Shown: positions 1-11,249 of the stretch, in pieces | How positions within the stretch are numbered: the stretch's first letter is position 1 | Layout of the letters: every line of letters begins with the position of its first letter | Assembly (NCBI GenBank): GCA_041397845.1 | Contig: JAWKVW010000006.1 | Coordinates: forward strand, 135,050-199,049 | Direction of reading: 5' to 3' | Origin: JAKPQE01 sp041397845 | GTDB lineage: Bacteria; Pseudomonadota; Alphaproteobacteria; Rhizobiales; JAKPQE01 | DNA length: 64,000 nucleotides | The notes under the pieces: generated by a model | Told to the model about the DNA's origin: nothing | The model's database searches: none | What the model saw: only the letters and a program-made list of their open reading frames with translations | Position numbers and translations under genes: made by a program

Positions 1-2824
1 CCGCCGACCGGCTGATGCTGCCGGCGGCGGTGCCGATGCTGGAGCGCCGGCTGGTGCTCGCCCGACTGATCCTTTCCTGGACGCGGCGGCTGTCGCACCC
101 GGCCGGCGGGGCGCCACAGATCCTGCTGCCGGACGCGCCGGCCGATGCGATCCGGCTGGCCGACGATCTGCCCGGCTGATGGACGCGGTCGAGACCGAGG
201 GTGTCGGCTGGGACGGCCTTGCCCGACTGGTGCCGGCGGAACTGGCGGCACACTGGGCGCTGACCCTGATTTCCTTGAAATCGCGACGGCGCAATGGCCG
301 GTCGGTCTGGAGCGACCGGCAAGGCCGACCCGGCTCGGCGGCGCAATCTCCTCATCGATGCCGAAACCGCCCGGCTGACGGCATCGCCGCCGGCAGGGCC
401 GGTGATCGCGGCCGGCTCGACCGGCTCGGTGCCGGCGACGCCGGCGCGGCTGCTTGCCGCCATCGCCGGGCTGCCGCACGGCGCCGTCGTCCTGCCCGGT
501 CTCGACCGCGAGCTCGACGCAGCAAGCTGGGAGGCGATCGAGGACGCCGGAGCCGGCCTTTGCCCATCCGCAATACGGCATGAAGCGGCTGATCGGCGCG
601 ATGGGCGTCACGCGGGACGAGGTAGCAGAGCCGCACCAATGCCCGGACGCGGCATCAGCGCGGCTGCGGCTGGTTTCGAGGCGATGCGCCATCAACGACC
701 GATCGCGCTGGAGCGCGGACGAGTCGCGCCTTGGCGATGCGGCGCGCCTTGCCGGCGCCGAAGGCATCGCCCTCATGGAAGCGCGCACCGAGGCCGAGGA
801 AGCGCTGGCGATCGCGCTGAGGCCTGGCGAGGCGATCGAAGCGCCGGACGCCAGGGCAGCGCTGGTGACGCCGGACCGGGCGCTGGCCCGCCGGGTCGCG
901 GTGGAGCTCGCACGCTGGCACGTCGCGGTCGATGATTCCGCCGGCCGGCCACCCACTGGCCTGCCGGCCGCCGTTCTGGCGCGGCTCGTTGCCGAGGTGG
1001 CGACGGGCGATGCCGAGCCAGTCGCCGTGCTGGCGCCGTCAAGCATCCGCTCGCCGGCCTTGGCCAGAACCGGGCGCGGACGCGGCGGGCGGCGCATGCG
1101 CTCGAACTCGCGCTGCTGCGCAACGGCCGGCCCCGGCCCGGCACCGGGGGCCTTGCCCACAGCCTTGCCGAGATCCGCACCGCCATCGAGGCCGGCATGA
1201 TGGACGGCGCGGCCGGTCGGCCGGCTGACGGCGGCGGATTTCGATGCGGCAGCGAACCTTCTTGCCCGCCTCTCGGAGGCGCTGGCGCCGCTCGAAGCCC
1301 TGGCGAAAGCCGGCGGCGAAGTGCCGCTTGGCCAGCTCGCGGAGGCACATCTCGCGGCGCTGCGGACTGTTGCCACGGAGGAGGCGGCCGCGCCGGCAAT
1401 GTTGCTCGTTGATGAGGCGGACGCGGCGCTCGTCGACCTTCTCGAGGAGGTTGCCGGCAACGACATCGACCTCGACATCGAAGTTCAGGACTATCCGGCG
1501 GTCTTTGAAGCGCTCGCCGGCGGACAGATCGTTCGCCGGCCACGGCACGAGGCGCCGCGCGTCCACATCTGGGGCCAGCTCGAAGCGCGCCTGCAGTCGG
1601 TCGACATGCTGGTGCTCGCCGGGCTTTCCGAGGGCATCTGGCCGGCCGACACGCGCACCGATCCCTGCCGTCGCGGCGATGCGCCGGGACATGGGCCTTG
1701 AGCCCTGGAGCGGCGCATCGGCCTTCGTCGGCGCATGACTTCGCGCAGGGCCTTGGCACCGGCGACGTCATCATCAGCCGCTCGGAGCGGGGCGCCGGCA
1801 GGCGCGCCGGGCGTTGCCTCGCGCTGAAGGCAGCGCCTCCTCGCGGTGGCCGGGCCGGCGGCAAGCGAGGCGATGCGCGCGGCCGGGACGCGGCATCTCC
1901 TCAGGGCGCGGGAAATCGACCGCGCAATCGGTGCGCCAAGGCCGGCGCCACGCCCGGCACCAAAGCCGCCAATAAGCCGGCGGCCGAAACGGTTGTCTGT
2001 CACCGAGATCGAGACCCTCGTCCGCGACCCTTACGCCGTCTATGGCAAGCACGTGCTCGGGCTCGAACCGCTCGACGGCATCGGCATGGCGCCGGATTTC
2101 GCCGAGCGCGGCACACTCTTTCATGAAGCGCTCGGCAGCTTTGCCGAAAGCTGGCACGGCCAATTCGATGCCGCCGCGCGCGACCGGCTCCTCGACATCG
2201 GCGCCGGGCTTTCCAGCCGCTGGCGGCGTTTCCCGAGACGCATGCGCTCTGGTGGCGCCGGTTCGGGCGGATCGCCGACTGGTATATCGGCTGGGAGGCC
2301 GGGCGGGCGGACAGCGTCGCAGTACGTCATGCCGAAACCGGCGGCCGGATGGAACTCGACTTCGGCGGGACCGGCTTTGCCCTCACCGGCCGGGCCGACC
2401 GGATCGACGAACTCCGCGACGGGCAGCCTTGCTGTCCTCGATTTCAAGACCGGCGCGCTACCGAGCGCGCGAGAAATCCTCTCCGCATGGCGCCGCAGCT
2501 TGCCCTTGAAGGCGCGATGGCACGGGCCGGCGCCTTGCCGGCGTGCCGGGCGGGCGGACGATCAGCGAACTGAAATGGGTGCATATCAGCGGCGGCGAGC
2601 CGGCGGGCAAGGAACGCTCGGCGCTCGAAAAAGGCATCGACGGCGATGATGCTCGCGAGGCGGCGCACCGCCAGCTCGTCGGCCTCGTCGCCGCCTATGG
2701 AAAGCTCGAAACCGGCTACCTGTCGCGGGCGCGACCGATGAAGGAGCGGTATGCCGGGCGCTACGACCGGCTGGCGCGGGTTGCCGAATGGACCTCGGCC
2801 GAGGACGAGGAGGGCGAGGAATGA
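1..2824 (+). pseudogene. addB: Double-strand break repair protein AddB, 5' partial and multiply frameshifted
   Basis: AddB is the inactive-helicase/nuclease partner of AddA in the RecBCD-like enzyme that resects double-strand breaks before RecA loading. AddB-like protein can be read through the whole stretch, but only by changing frame at least fifteen times. Examples are ETEGVGWDGLARLVPAEL (about 190-250), RNLLIDAETARL (about 340), HPQYGMKRLIGAMGVTRDEV (565-625), VHIWGQLEARLQSVDMLVLA (1561-1620), LSVTEIETLVRDPYAVYGKH (about 2000) and the nuclease segment LAVLDFKTG (about 2430-2455). No piece contains an in-frame stop, and the last piece ends in an ATGA overlap with addA. The frame pattern suggests base-calling or assembly error, but genuine decay cannot be excluded. 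The start lies outside the window. Confidence 0.85.
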
Positions 2825-5800
2825 GCGGTTCGCCGAAGTTCCTCGCCGTGCCCGAGGCGACGCAGACGGCGCAGCGGACGGCGGCCGATCCCGGCCTTTC
2901 GGCCTGGGTGTCGGCAAATGCCGGCTCAGGCAAGACGCATGTGCTGGCGCAGCGGGTCGAACGGCTGCTGCTCGCCGGCACCAACCCGGCGCGCATTCTC
3001 TGCCTCACCTTCACCAAGGCGGCGGCGGCGCAGATGTCGAACCGCGTCTTTGCCGAACTCGGCCGGTGGGCGGTCGCCAGCGACGCCGATCTCGATGAAA
3101 GGCTTCGCGAGATGACCGGCCAGAGGCCGGAAGCCGGTCAGCGGGCGCGGGCGCGGCGGCTCTTTGCCGAGGCCCTTGAAACGCCCGGCGGCCTCAAGAT
3201 CCAGACGATCCATGCGTTCTGCGACAGGCTTCTGCATGCCTTTCCGTTCGAGGCCGGCGTCTCGGGGCATTTCGACGTTCTCGACGACACCACCGGGGCG
3301 GAGCTCCTCGCCGAAGCGCGGGCGGCGGTGTTCGAGCGCGCCGTGCTCGCCCCGGACAGCGACACCGGCCGGGCGCTGAGCCGGCTCATCGAGGCAAGCT
3401 CGGACAGCGGCGTCGAAAAGGCATTGTCGGCGCTGGTCGGCAAGCGCGACGCTCTTTCGAGCTTTGCCGAGGAGAGCCCCGCGGGGATCGGACCGGCGCT
3501 CTCCGACGTGTTCGGCATCGCTGCCGACGAGAGCGCGGCGGCGATCACCACCGAAATCCTGTCGCCGCCGGAATTTCCAGCGGCGCTGCGGCTGCGCCTT
3601 GCGGAAGCGCTGCTCCTTTCCGGCAAGGAGGATACCAAGATTGGCGAGGGTCTCGTGACCTTCGGGACGGCCGCGTCGGCGACCGAGCGGCTCGATGCCT
3701 GGCTCGGCATTTTCCTCACCGAAAAAGGCACGCCACGCGCCCGGGTCGGGACGAAGAAAATCCATAGCGCGTTTCCCGATCTTGCCGGGCGCGTCGAAGG
3801 CGAGCAGACGCGGCTCCTGCGCCTTCTCGAAAGACAGCGGGCAATCGCGGCGCGCGACACGACCCTGGCGCTGCTCACGCTCGGCCAGGCGGTCATTTCC
3901 CACTACGAACGGGCGAAGGCACGGCGCGGGCTTCTCGACTACGAGGATCTCGTCGTGCGCACGGCGCGGCTGCTGCGGCGGGGCGATACGGCGCTCTGGG
4001 TCCAGTACAAGCTCGACCGGGGCATCGACCACATCCTCGTCGACGAGGCGCAGGACACGAGCCCGCGGCAGTGGCAGGTGATCGAGGCTCTTGCCGGCGA
4101 GTTCTTCACCGGGGAATCGGCCCGGCGGCTCACGCGAACGATGTTCGCCGTCGGCGACGAGAAGCAGTCGATCTACTCCTTCCAGGGGGCCGTACCGGCC
4201 TATTTCGACCGGATGCTGCGCCATTTCCGGCAGACGGCGGCAGCGGCCGAGGCAGCCTTCGAGGAGGTGCGGCTGACGCTCTCCTTCCGCTCGGCGCCGG
4301 AAGTGCTGCAGGCGGTCGACACGGTGTTCGCCGAACCGGAGCACTATGCCGGCCTCACCGGCCAGGGCGAGCCGACGGTGCACGAGGCAATCCGCTCGTC
4401 CGCGCCCGGCAGGGTCGAAATCTGGCCGGCCTTCCTGCCGGTCGCCGGCGGCGATACGCCCGAGCACTGGTGGGAGCCGGTCGACGCGCTCGGGGCGGCA
4501 AGCCCGGAACGGCGGCACGCGGCGGCGATCGCGGCGCGGATCGCCGACTGGTTCGCCGGCCCGGACCGGCCGGTGATCGGCGGCCGCCCTGCCCGCTTCG
4601 GCGACATTCTCGTCCTCGTGCGCAAGCGCGGCAGCTTTGCCGGCGAGCTCCTCCGGGCGCTGAAGGAGCGCGGCCTGCCGGTGGCGGGCGCCGACCGGCT
4701 GGTGCTGACCAATCACGTCGCCGTCGCCGACCTTCTGACGCTGGCCGGGTTCATGCTCCTGCCGGAGGACGACTACAGCCTCGCCGTCGTCCTGAAGAGC
4801 CCGCTGTTCGGCTTTGACGACGACGACCTGATGCGCCTCACCGAGCCGGAGGGCGATGCCCGGCCGGGCGACAAGCCGCTCTGGCAGCGGCTGGAACGGC
4901 TCGCCGGCGCCGACACGCGCCTTGCCGCCGCGCACGCCCGGCTTTCGGAATGGCGGCGGATTGCCGATTTCGTGCCGCCATTCGAGTTCCTCGCCCGGGT
5001 GCTTGGTCCGGACGGCGGCCGGCGGCAGTTCGAAGAACGGCTCGGGGCGGAAGCGAACGAGGCGCTCGACGAACTGCTGGCGCAGGCGCTCGAGGCCGAG
5101 CGCGCCGGACCGCCGACGCTGCAGGGCTTTCTCGACCGGCTGACCCGCGCCGCGCCTGAGATCAAGCGCGACATGGACATCGGCCGGGACGAAATCCGGG
5201 TGATGACCGTGCACGGCGCCAAGGGCCTTGAGGCCCCGATCGTCTTTCTCGCCGATACCTGCTCGGCACCCGGCTCGTCCAAGCCGCCGCAGATCCTGAT
5301 GCCGGAGCGGCCGGACATGCCGCCGGACACGGCGCCGGCGCTCATCTTCAGCGGCCGCAAGGACGACCACACCGGGACGCACACGGCCGCGCTTGCCGAA
5401 TTCCGGGCTCGCGAGGCGGAAGAATATCGCCGCCTGCTCTACGTCGCGATGACGCGGGCCGGCGACCAGCTCATCATCTCGGGCCATGCGGGGGCGCGGG
5501 GGGTCCCCGACGATTCCTGGTATGCGATGACGCGCCGATCGCTCGAGAGCCTTGCCGACGCCGAGACGCGCGCAGGTTTCGAGGAACCGGTTCTCGTCTG
5601 GGCACGGAAAGCGGCGCCTGAGCCAATCCTGCCCGACGAGGGACCGGTCGCCGCGCCGTTGCCGGTGATGCCGGACTGGATCGGCCGGCCGGCGCCGGCG
5701 GCGCGGCGGGCGGCGCGACGGCTGCAACCCTCCGACCTCGGCCTCATTCCGGCCGGGCTTTCCGGCGGGCCGCGCGATGCGGCGCGGCGCGGCGAGGCAG

Positions 5801-6318
5801 TGCACCGGCTGCTCGAATCACTTGCCCCGCTCGCTCCGGCAGACCGGCCGGCGGCGGCGGCGCGGGCGCTTCTGACGCCTGGCGCCGGGGCCGGCTTCGG
5901 GCCGAGCGGGGACGAGGGCGACGAAATCGCGCAGGAAGCGCTCGCGGTGCTCGATCATCCCGGGTTCGCCTTCCTCTTTGCCGAGGGCAGCCGGGGCGAG
6001 GTCGCCGTTGCCGGCGAGATCGAGGAGGGGGGCGAGCGCTACCGGGTCGAGGGCCGCATCGATCGCCTCGTCGTGCGGGAAAACGATGTACTCATCGTCG
6101 ATTACAAGACCAGCCGGTCTGTTCCCGACGGGCCCGGTGACGTCGCGGCGGCCCATATCGCCCAGCTCGCGCTTTACCGGCGGCTCATCGCCGAAATCTA
6201 TCCGGGCCGGGAGATCGGCTGCGCGCTGCTCTTTACCGCCGGGCCACGGCTCATCGTGCTCGATGGCGCAAGCCTTTCTTCGGCGCTTGCCGCGCTTCCC
6301 CGGATTTCCGCCGCTTGA
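2821..6318 (+). CDS. addA: Double-strand break repair helicase-nuclease AddA
   Basis: This is the 1165-residue ATP-dependent helicase/nuclease subunit AddA, which with AddB processes broken DNA ends for recombination. The N terminus has a UvrD-type Walker A (NAGSGKTHV, residues 33-41). DEAQDTS is the Walker B/helicase motif II, followed by GDEKQSIYSFQGA. The C-terminal RecB-like nuclease carries IVDYKTSR near residue 1090 followed by AQLALYRRL. The start ATG overlaps the addB stop by 4 bases (ATGA) and has GAGGA just upstream; an upstream in-frame ATG at 2788 lies inside addB and lacks such a site. The gene is intact although its obligate partner addB is broken as read. Length is normal for alphaproteobacterial AddA. 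Confidence 0.96.
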   Translation: MSGSPKFLAVPEATQTAQRTAADPGLSAWVSANAGSGKTHVLAQRVERLLLAGTNPARILCLTFTKAAAAQMSNRVFAELGRWAVASDADLDERLREMTGQRPEAGQRARARRLFAEALETPGGLKIQTIHAFCDRLLHAFPFEAGVSGHFDVLDDTTGAELLAEARAAVFERAVLAPDSDTGRALSRLIEASSDSGVEKALSALVGKRDALSSFAEESPAGIGPALSDVFGIAADESAAAITTEILSPPEFPAALRLRLAEALLLSGKEDTKIGEGLVTFGTAASATERLDAWLGIFLTEKGTPRARVGTKKIHSAFPDLAGRVEGEQTRLLRLLERQRAIAARDTTLALLTLGQAVISHYERAKARRGLLDYEDLVVRTARLLRRGDTALWVQYKLDRGIDHILVDEAQDTSPRQWQVIEALAGEFFTGESARRLTRTMFAVGDEKQSIYSFQGAVPAYFDRMLRHFRQTAAAAEAAFEEVRLTLSFRSAPEVLQAVDTVFAEPEHYAGLTGQGEPTVHEAIRSSAPGRVEIWPAFLPVAGGDTPEHWWEPVDALGAASPERRHAAAIAARIADWFAGPDRPVIGGRPARFGDILVLVRKRGSFAGELLRALKERGLPVAGADRLVLTNHVAVADLLTLAGFMLLPEDDYSLAVVLKSPLFGFDDDDLMRLTEPEGDARPGDKPLWQRLERLAGADTRLAAAHARLSEWRRIADFVPPFEFLARVLGPDGGRRQFEERLGAEANEALDELLAQALEAERAGPPTLQGFLDRLTRAAPEIKRDMDIGRDEIRVMTVHGAKGLEAPIVFLADTCSAPGSSKPPQILMPERPDMPPDTAPALIFSGRKDDHTGTHTAALAEFRAREAEEYRRLLYVAMTRAGDQLIISGHAGARGVPDDSWYAMTRRSLESLADAETRAGFEEPVLVWARKAAPEPILPDEGPVAAPLPVMPDWIGRPAPAARRAARRLQPSDLGLIPAGLSGGPRDAARRGEAVHRLLESLAPLAPADRPAAAARALLTPGAGAGFGPSGDEGDEIAQEALAVLDHPGFAFLFAEGSRGEVAVAGEIEEGGERYRVEGRIDRLVVRENDVLIVDYKTSRSVPDGPGDVAAAHIAQLALYRRLIAEIYPGREIGCALLFTAGPRLIVLDGASLSSALAALPRISAA

Positions 6319-6396
6319 CGGCGGGGGGCCGGGTTCTTACCTTCCGTGAGAATATTCGAATGGGCGCGACTGCCCGCAACTCCCGAGAGGTTCGTG

Positions 6397-6726
6397 ATGG
6401 CCACTAAGAAAGTGACCGACAGTTCGTTTGACGCCGACGTCCTGAAGTCGTCGGAGCCCGTGGTCGTCGATTTCTGGGCGGATTGGTGCGGCCCGTGCCG
6501 GATGATCGCGCCGGCGCTGGAAGAGATCGGCAAGGAGATGGCCGGCAAGGTCACCATCGCCAAGCTGAACATCGACGAGAACCCGCAGACCGCCGTGAAG
6601 TACGGCGTGCGTTCGATCCCGACGCTGATCCTGTTCAAGGACGGCAAGCCGGCTTCGATGCAGGTTGGCGCGCAGCCGAAGAGCCGCCTCGCCGACTGGA
6701 TCAGCGGTTCGATCGCGACCGCCTGA
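6397..6726 (+). CDS. trxA: Thioredoxin
   Basis: A 109-residue thioredoxin, the general cytoplasmic dithiol reductant for ribonucleotide reductase, methionine sulfoxide reductase and other targets. The active site WCGPC sits at residues 29-33 in DFWADWCGPCRM, and the cis-proline loop SIPTL and KDGK segment are present. The start is the ATG of MATKKVTD, preceded by GAGAGG at good spacing; an in-frame ATG at 6346 would add 17 non-homologous residues. It follows addA by 78 bases, as in other Rhizobiales, and converges with folC over a shared terminator. Confidence 0.97.
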   Translation: MATKKVTDSSFDADVLKSSEPVVVDFWADWCGPCRMIAPALEEIGKEMAGKVTIAKLNIDENPQTAVKYGVRSIPTLILFKDGKPASMQVGAQPKSRLADWISGSIATA

Positions 6727-6758
6727 CGGCTGTCAGATCCGGGTACGAGAATTTCGGG

Positions 6759-6790
6759 CGCCGCCGGGTCACTCCGGCGGCGTTCCATTT
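6759..6790. terminator. Bidirectional terminator between trxA and folC
   Basis: Perfect 9-bp arms CGCCGCCGG (6759-6767) and CCGGCGGCG (6774-6782) enclose a 6-base loop and are followed by TTCCATTTT on the + strand. The hairpin spans the folC stop codon (6769-6771), so it can end trxA transcription and also cap the 3' end of the folC message. Confidence 0.7.
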
Positions 6791-8097
6791 TCGGCGAGCA
6801 CTTCGCCGGCAAGGTAAAGCGAGCCGCAGATGAGGATGCGCGGCGGCATCGCGCCCCAGTTCTCCACCGCGATGGCGGCAAGGGCCTCGGCAACGCCCGG
6901 CATCGGCACGGCATCGAGCCCCCCGGCACGGGCGATGTCGGCAAGATCGCCGGGCGGGAAAGCCGCGTCCGCGTCCTTGATCGGCACCGTGTAGAGACGG
7001 GTCGCAAGGCTGTCGAAATTGGTGAGGAAGCCGTCCGCGGCCTTGCTCGTCAGCATGCCGACGACGACGACCAGCGGCCGGGGCACGCGTTCCTCGAGCT
7101 CGGCCATGGCGGCGGCGATGGCGCGGCCGCCGTCGGGATTGTGGCCGCCGTCGAGCCAGAGTTCGGCACCGGCCGGGGCAATGCCGGCGAGGCGGCCGGA
7201 TGTCAGCCGCTGCAGGCGGCCGGGCCAGGAAACGGTCTGCAGGCCGGTCTCGATGGCCGCATCGCCGACACGCGGATCGGCAATCTCGCGCAGCGCAGCG
7301 ATGGCCAGGGCGGCATTCTCGATCTGGTGGCGGCCGGCAAGGCGCGGCATCGGCAGGTCGAGCAGGCCGCGCTCGTCCTGATAGACCATGCGGCCGCGCT
7401 CCTCGTGGGCCATGAAGTCCTCGCCCCAGATGACGAGCGGCGCGCCGCGACGGGCGGCCTCGCGCTCGATGACGGACATCGCCTCATCGTCCTGACGGCC
7501 GATGACGGCGGCAACGCCGGCCTTCAGGATGCCGGCCTTCTCGCGGGCGATGCCGGAGAGCGTGTCGCCGAGGAAGGCGGCATGGTCGTGCGAAACCGAG
7601 GTGATGACGGAGACGGCCGGGCGGTCGACCATGTTGGTGGCGTCGAGGCGTCCGCCAAGGCCGACCTCGAGCAGGACATAGTCGGCCGGGCGGGCGGCGA
7701 AGAGATCGAAGGCCGCCGCCGTCGTGATCTCAAAAAAGGTGATCGGCTCGCCGCCATTCACCTCTTCGCAGCGGGCGAGCGCCGCCGAGAGCGTTGCGTC
7801 ATCGACGAGGCGCCCCGGCCGGCCGGGCCCGGCGAGGCGGATGCGCTCGTGGAAATGGACGAGATGGGGCGAGGTATAGACGTGCGCGCCAAGGCCGGCT
7901 GCCTCGAGCATGGCGCGCAGGAAGGCGACGGTCGAGCCCTTGCCATTGGTGCCGGCGACATGGACGACCGGGGCGAGGCGCTGCTCGGGATGGCCGAGCG
8001 CCGCCAGCAGCCGCTCGATGCGGCCGAGCGACAGGTCAATCTTCTTTGGATGAAGCGAGAGCAGGCGTTCGAGAATGACGCCGGATGGCTCGGTCAC
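6769..8097 (-). CDS. folC: Bifunctional folylpolyglutamate synthase / dihydrofolate synthase
   Basis: A 442-residue cytoplasmic Mur-ligase-family enzyme that joins glutamate to dihydropteroate and then extends the gamma-linked polyglutamate tail of folates, using ATP. The P-loop GTNGKGST is at residues 49-56, and SVSHDHAAFLGDTLSGIAREKAGI is the family omega-loop and metal-site region. The reading frame opens with GTG (MTEPSGVILERLLSL), 23 bases downstream of the accD stop, so it is the last gene of the trp-accD-folC group. Length matches the family. Confidence 0.96.
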   Translation of the reverse strand: MTEPSGVILERLLSLHPKKIDLSLGRIERLLAALGHPEQRLAPVVHVAGTNGKGSTVAFLRAMLEAAGLGAHVYTSPHLVHFHERIRLAGPGRPGRLVDDATLSAALARCEEVNGGEPITFFEITTAAAFDLFAARPADYVLLEVGLGGRLDATNMVDRPAVSVITSVSHDHAAFLGDTLSGIAREKAGILKAGVAAVIGRQDDEAMSVIEREAARRGAPLVIWGEDFMAHEERGRMVYQDERGLLDLPMPRLAGRHQIENAALAIAALREIADPRVGDAAIETGLQTVSWPGRLQRLTSGRLAGIAPAGAELWLDGGHNPDGGRAIAAAMAELEERVPRPLVVVVGMLTSKAADGFLTNFDSLATRLYTVPIKDADAAFPPGDLADIARAGGLDAVPMPGVAEALAAIAVENWGAMPPRILICGSLYLAGEVLAENGTPPE

Positions 8098-8120
8098 GGG
8101 GACTGTCGGCCGGCCTTCAG

Positions 8121-9035
8121 TCAGCCGACCGCCTCCTCCGCGGGAGCATTTGCCGCGGGAGACTTCGCCGGCTCGGCCGCCGGCTTGCCGCCGGCCATCA
8201 GGATGCGGCAGATGCGGGCGAGCGTCGCGGCAAGCTCCTGACGATGGACGACCATGTCGACCATGCCGTGGTCGAGCAGGTATTCGGAGCGCTGGAAGCC
8301 CTCGGGCAGCTTCTCGCGGATGGTCTGCTCGATGACGCGCGGACCGGCAAAGCCGATGAGCGCGCCGGGTTCGGCGATGTGGATGTCGCCGAGCATGGCG
8401 TAGGACGCGGTGACGCCGCCGGTCGTCGGGTTGGTGAGGACGACGATATAGGGAAGGCCGGCATCGCGCAGGCTCTGGACGGCGACCGTCGTGCGCGGCA
8501 TCTGCATCAGCGAGAGAATGCCTTCCTGCATGCGGGCGCCGCCGGAGGCGGCAAACAGGATCATCGGCCGGTGCAGGGTCAGCGCGGTTTCGGCGGCGGT
8601 GACGACCGCCTCGCCGGCGGCCATGCCGAGCGAGCCACCCATGAAGTCAAAATCCTGGACGGCGACGACGACGGGCTGATCCTCGATCTCGCCGGTCGCG
8701 ACCAGCACGGCGTCCTCGAGCCCGGTCTTGGCGCGGGCGTCCTTGATGCGGTCGCTGTAGCGGCGCTCGTCGCGGAACTTCAGCGGGTCGGCAACGACGT
8801 CGGGCAGTTCGATGAGCTCATAGCCCTCGGCGCCGAACAGCATTTCGAGACGCCGGCGACTGTTCATCCGCATGTGATAGCCGGACCCGGGGACGACGAA
8901 ATTGTTGGCCTCGAGGTCGCGGTGGAACACCATCTCGCCGGTCTCGGGACACTTGATCCAGAGGTTTTCCGGCGTCTCGCGCTTGTTGAGGAAGCTGCGG
9001 ATCTTCGGGCGGACGAGATTGTTGATCCAGTTCAA
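8121..9035 (-). CDS. accD: Acetyl-CoA carboxylase carboxyltransferase subunit beta
   Basis: A 304-residue beta subunit of acetyl-CoA carboxyltransferase, which with AccA transfers the carboxyl group from biotin to acetyl-CoA in the first step of fatty acid synthesis. SGGARMQEG and TNPTTGGVTASYAM mark the crotonase-like carboxyltransferase fold. The N-terminal region has a single cysteine (LWIKCPETGEMVFHRDLEANN), so the four-cysteine zinc ribbon of E. coli AccD is absent, as I recall for other Rhizobiales. The start giving the family N terminus MNWINNLVRPK is TTG, with GAGGAC seven bases upstream. Between trpA and folC, a conserved arrangement. Confidence 0.96.
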   Translation of the reverse strand: MNWINNLVRPKIRSFLNKRETPENLWIKCPETGEMVFHRDLEANNFVVPGSGYHMRMNSRRRLEMLFGAEGYELIELPDVVADPLKFRDERRYSDRIKDARAKTGLEDAVLVATGEIEDQPVVVAVQDFDFMGGSLGMAAGEAVVTAAETALTLHRPMILFAASGGARMQEGILSLMQMPRTTVAVQSLRDAGLPYIVVLTNPTTGGVTASYAMLGDIHIAEPGALIGFAGPRVIEQTIREKLPEGFQRSEYLLDHGMVDMVVHRQELAATLARICRILMAGGKPAAEPAKSPAANAPAEEAVG

Positions 9036-9116
9036 CGCTAGTGTCCTCGCGGCGCGGGCGAAAGGCCCGGCGGTTCGGTTGGCTCTTTCCGGCGCGGTGC
9101 CGGCTCAGTTTCTATC

Positions 9117-9977
9117 CTACCGCAATTCGGCGGCTTTGGGGCGAGACGTGCGAACGCCATCGGCCAAAGCCTTAACGAGACCGGTGACGGCGGCAACCGT
9201 CGCGCCGGTCGCCTCGCCATTCTCGTCAAGGCTCCTGCGCACGGCCTCGACAAGGGCCGAACCGACGACGACGCCGTCGGCATTGGCACCGATGGCGGCG
9301 GCCTGCCCGGGCGTCTTGACGCCGAAGCCGACGGCGACCGGCAGGTCGGTCAGCGCCTTGATGCGCTCGACGGCGCTGGCGACACGGCCGGCATCGGGCG
9401 CGGCGGTGCCGGTGATGCCGGTGATCGAGACGTAGTAGACAAAGCCCGAGGTGTTGGCGAGCACGGCCGGCAGACGCCTGGCGTCGGTCGTCGGCGTCGC
9501 CAGGCGGATGAAGTTGATGCCGGCGGCAAGTGCCGGCAGGCAGAGCTCGTCGTCGGCCTCGGGCGGCAGATCGACGATGATGAGGCCATCGACGCCGACG
9601 GCTGCGGCATCCTTCAGGAAGCGCTCGTTGCCGTAGGAATAGATCGGATTGTAGTAGCCCATGAGGACGATCGGCGTCTCGTCGTCGCCGGCGCGGAAGG
9701 CGCGGACCATCTCGAGGGTGATCGCCAGGGTCTGGCCGGCCTTCAGGGCACGCTGGCCGGCGAGCTGGATCGCCGGGCCGTCGGCCATCGGGTCGGAAAA
9801 CGGCATGCCGAGCTCGATGACGTCGGCGCCGGCGGCCGGCAGGGCCATCAGGATCTCGCTCGAGGTCGCATAGTCCGGATCGCCGGCCATCGTGAAGGTG
9901 ACGAGGGCCGGGCGGCCCTCGGCGGCGAGCCGGGCAAAGCGGCGCGTGAGGCGGGTTTCAGGTGCGGAACCGGTCAT
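9117..9977 (-). CDS. trpA: Tryptophan synthase alpha chain
   Basis: A 286-residue TIM-barrel alpha subunit that cleaves indole-3-glycerol phosphate to indole and glyceraldehyde 3-phosphate and channels indole to TrpB. The catalytic acids are visible in DVIELGMPFSDPMADGP: Glu55 and Asp66, equivalent to Glu49 and Asp60 of the Salmonella enzyme. The phosphate-binding loop segment VGFGVKTPGQA is present near the C terminus. It follows trpB by 57 bases and belongs to the trpF-trpB-trpA run. Confidence 0.97.
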   Translation of the reverse strand: MTGSAPETRLTRRFARLAAEGRPALVTFTMAGDPDYATSSEILMALPAAGADVIELGMPFSDPMADGPAIQLAGQRALKAGQTLAITLEMVRAFRAGDDETPIVLMGYYNPIYSYGNERFLKDAAAVGVDGLIIVDLPPEADDELCLPALAAGINFIRLATPTTDARRLPAVLANTSGFVYYVSITGITGTAAPDAGRVASAVERIKALTDLPVAVGFGVKTPGQAAAIGANADGVVVGSALVEAVRRSLDENGEATGATVAAVTGLVKALADGVRTSRPKAAELR

Positions 9978-10034
9978 TGGCGTTTCCCGATGCTCTTGTC
10001 GTTTCGGCGGGGACGGGGCGGCGCTCGGCGCCGC

Positions 10035-11245
<1,211 letters not shown>

Positions 11246-11249
<4 letters not shown>

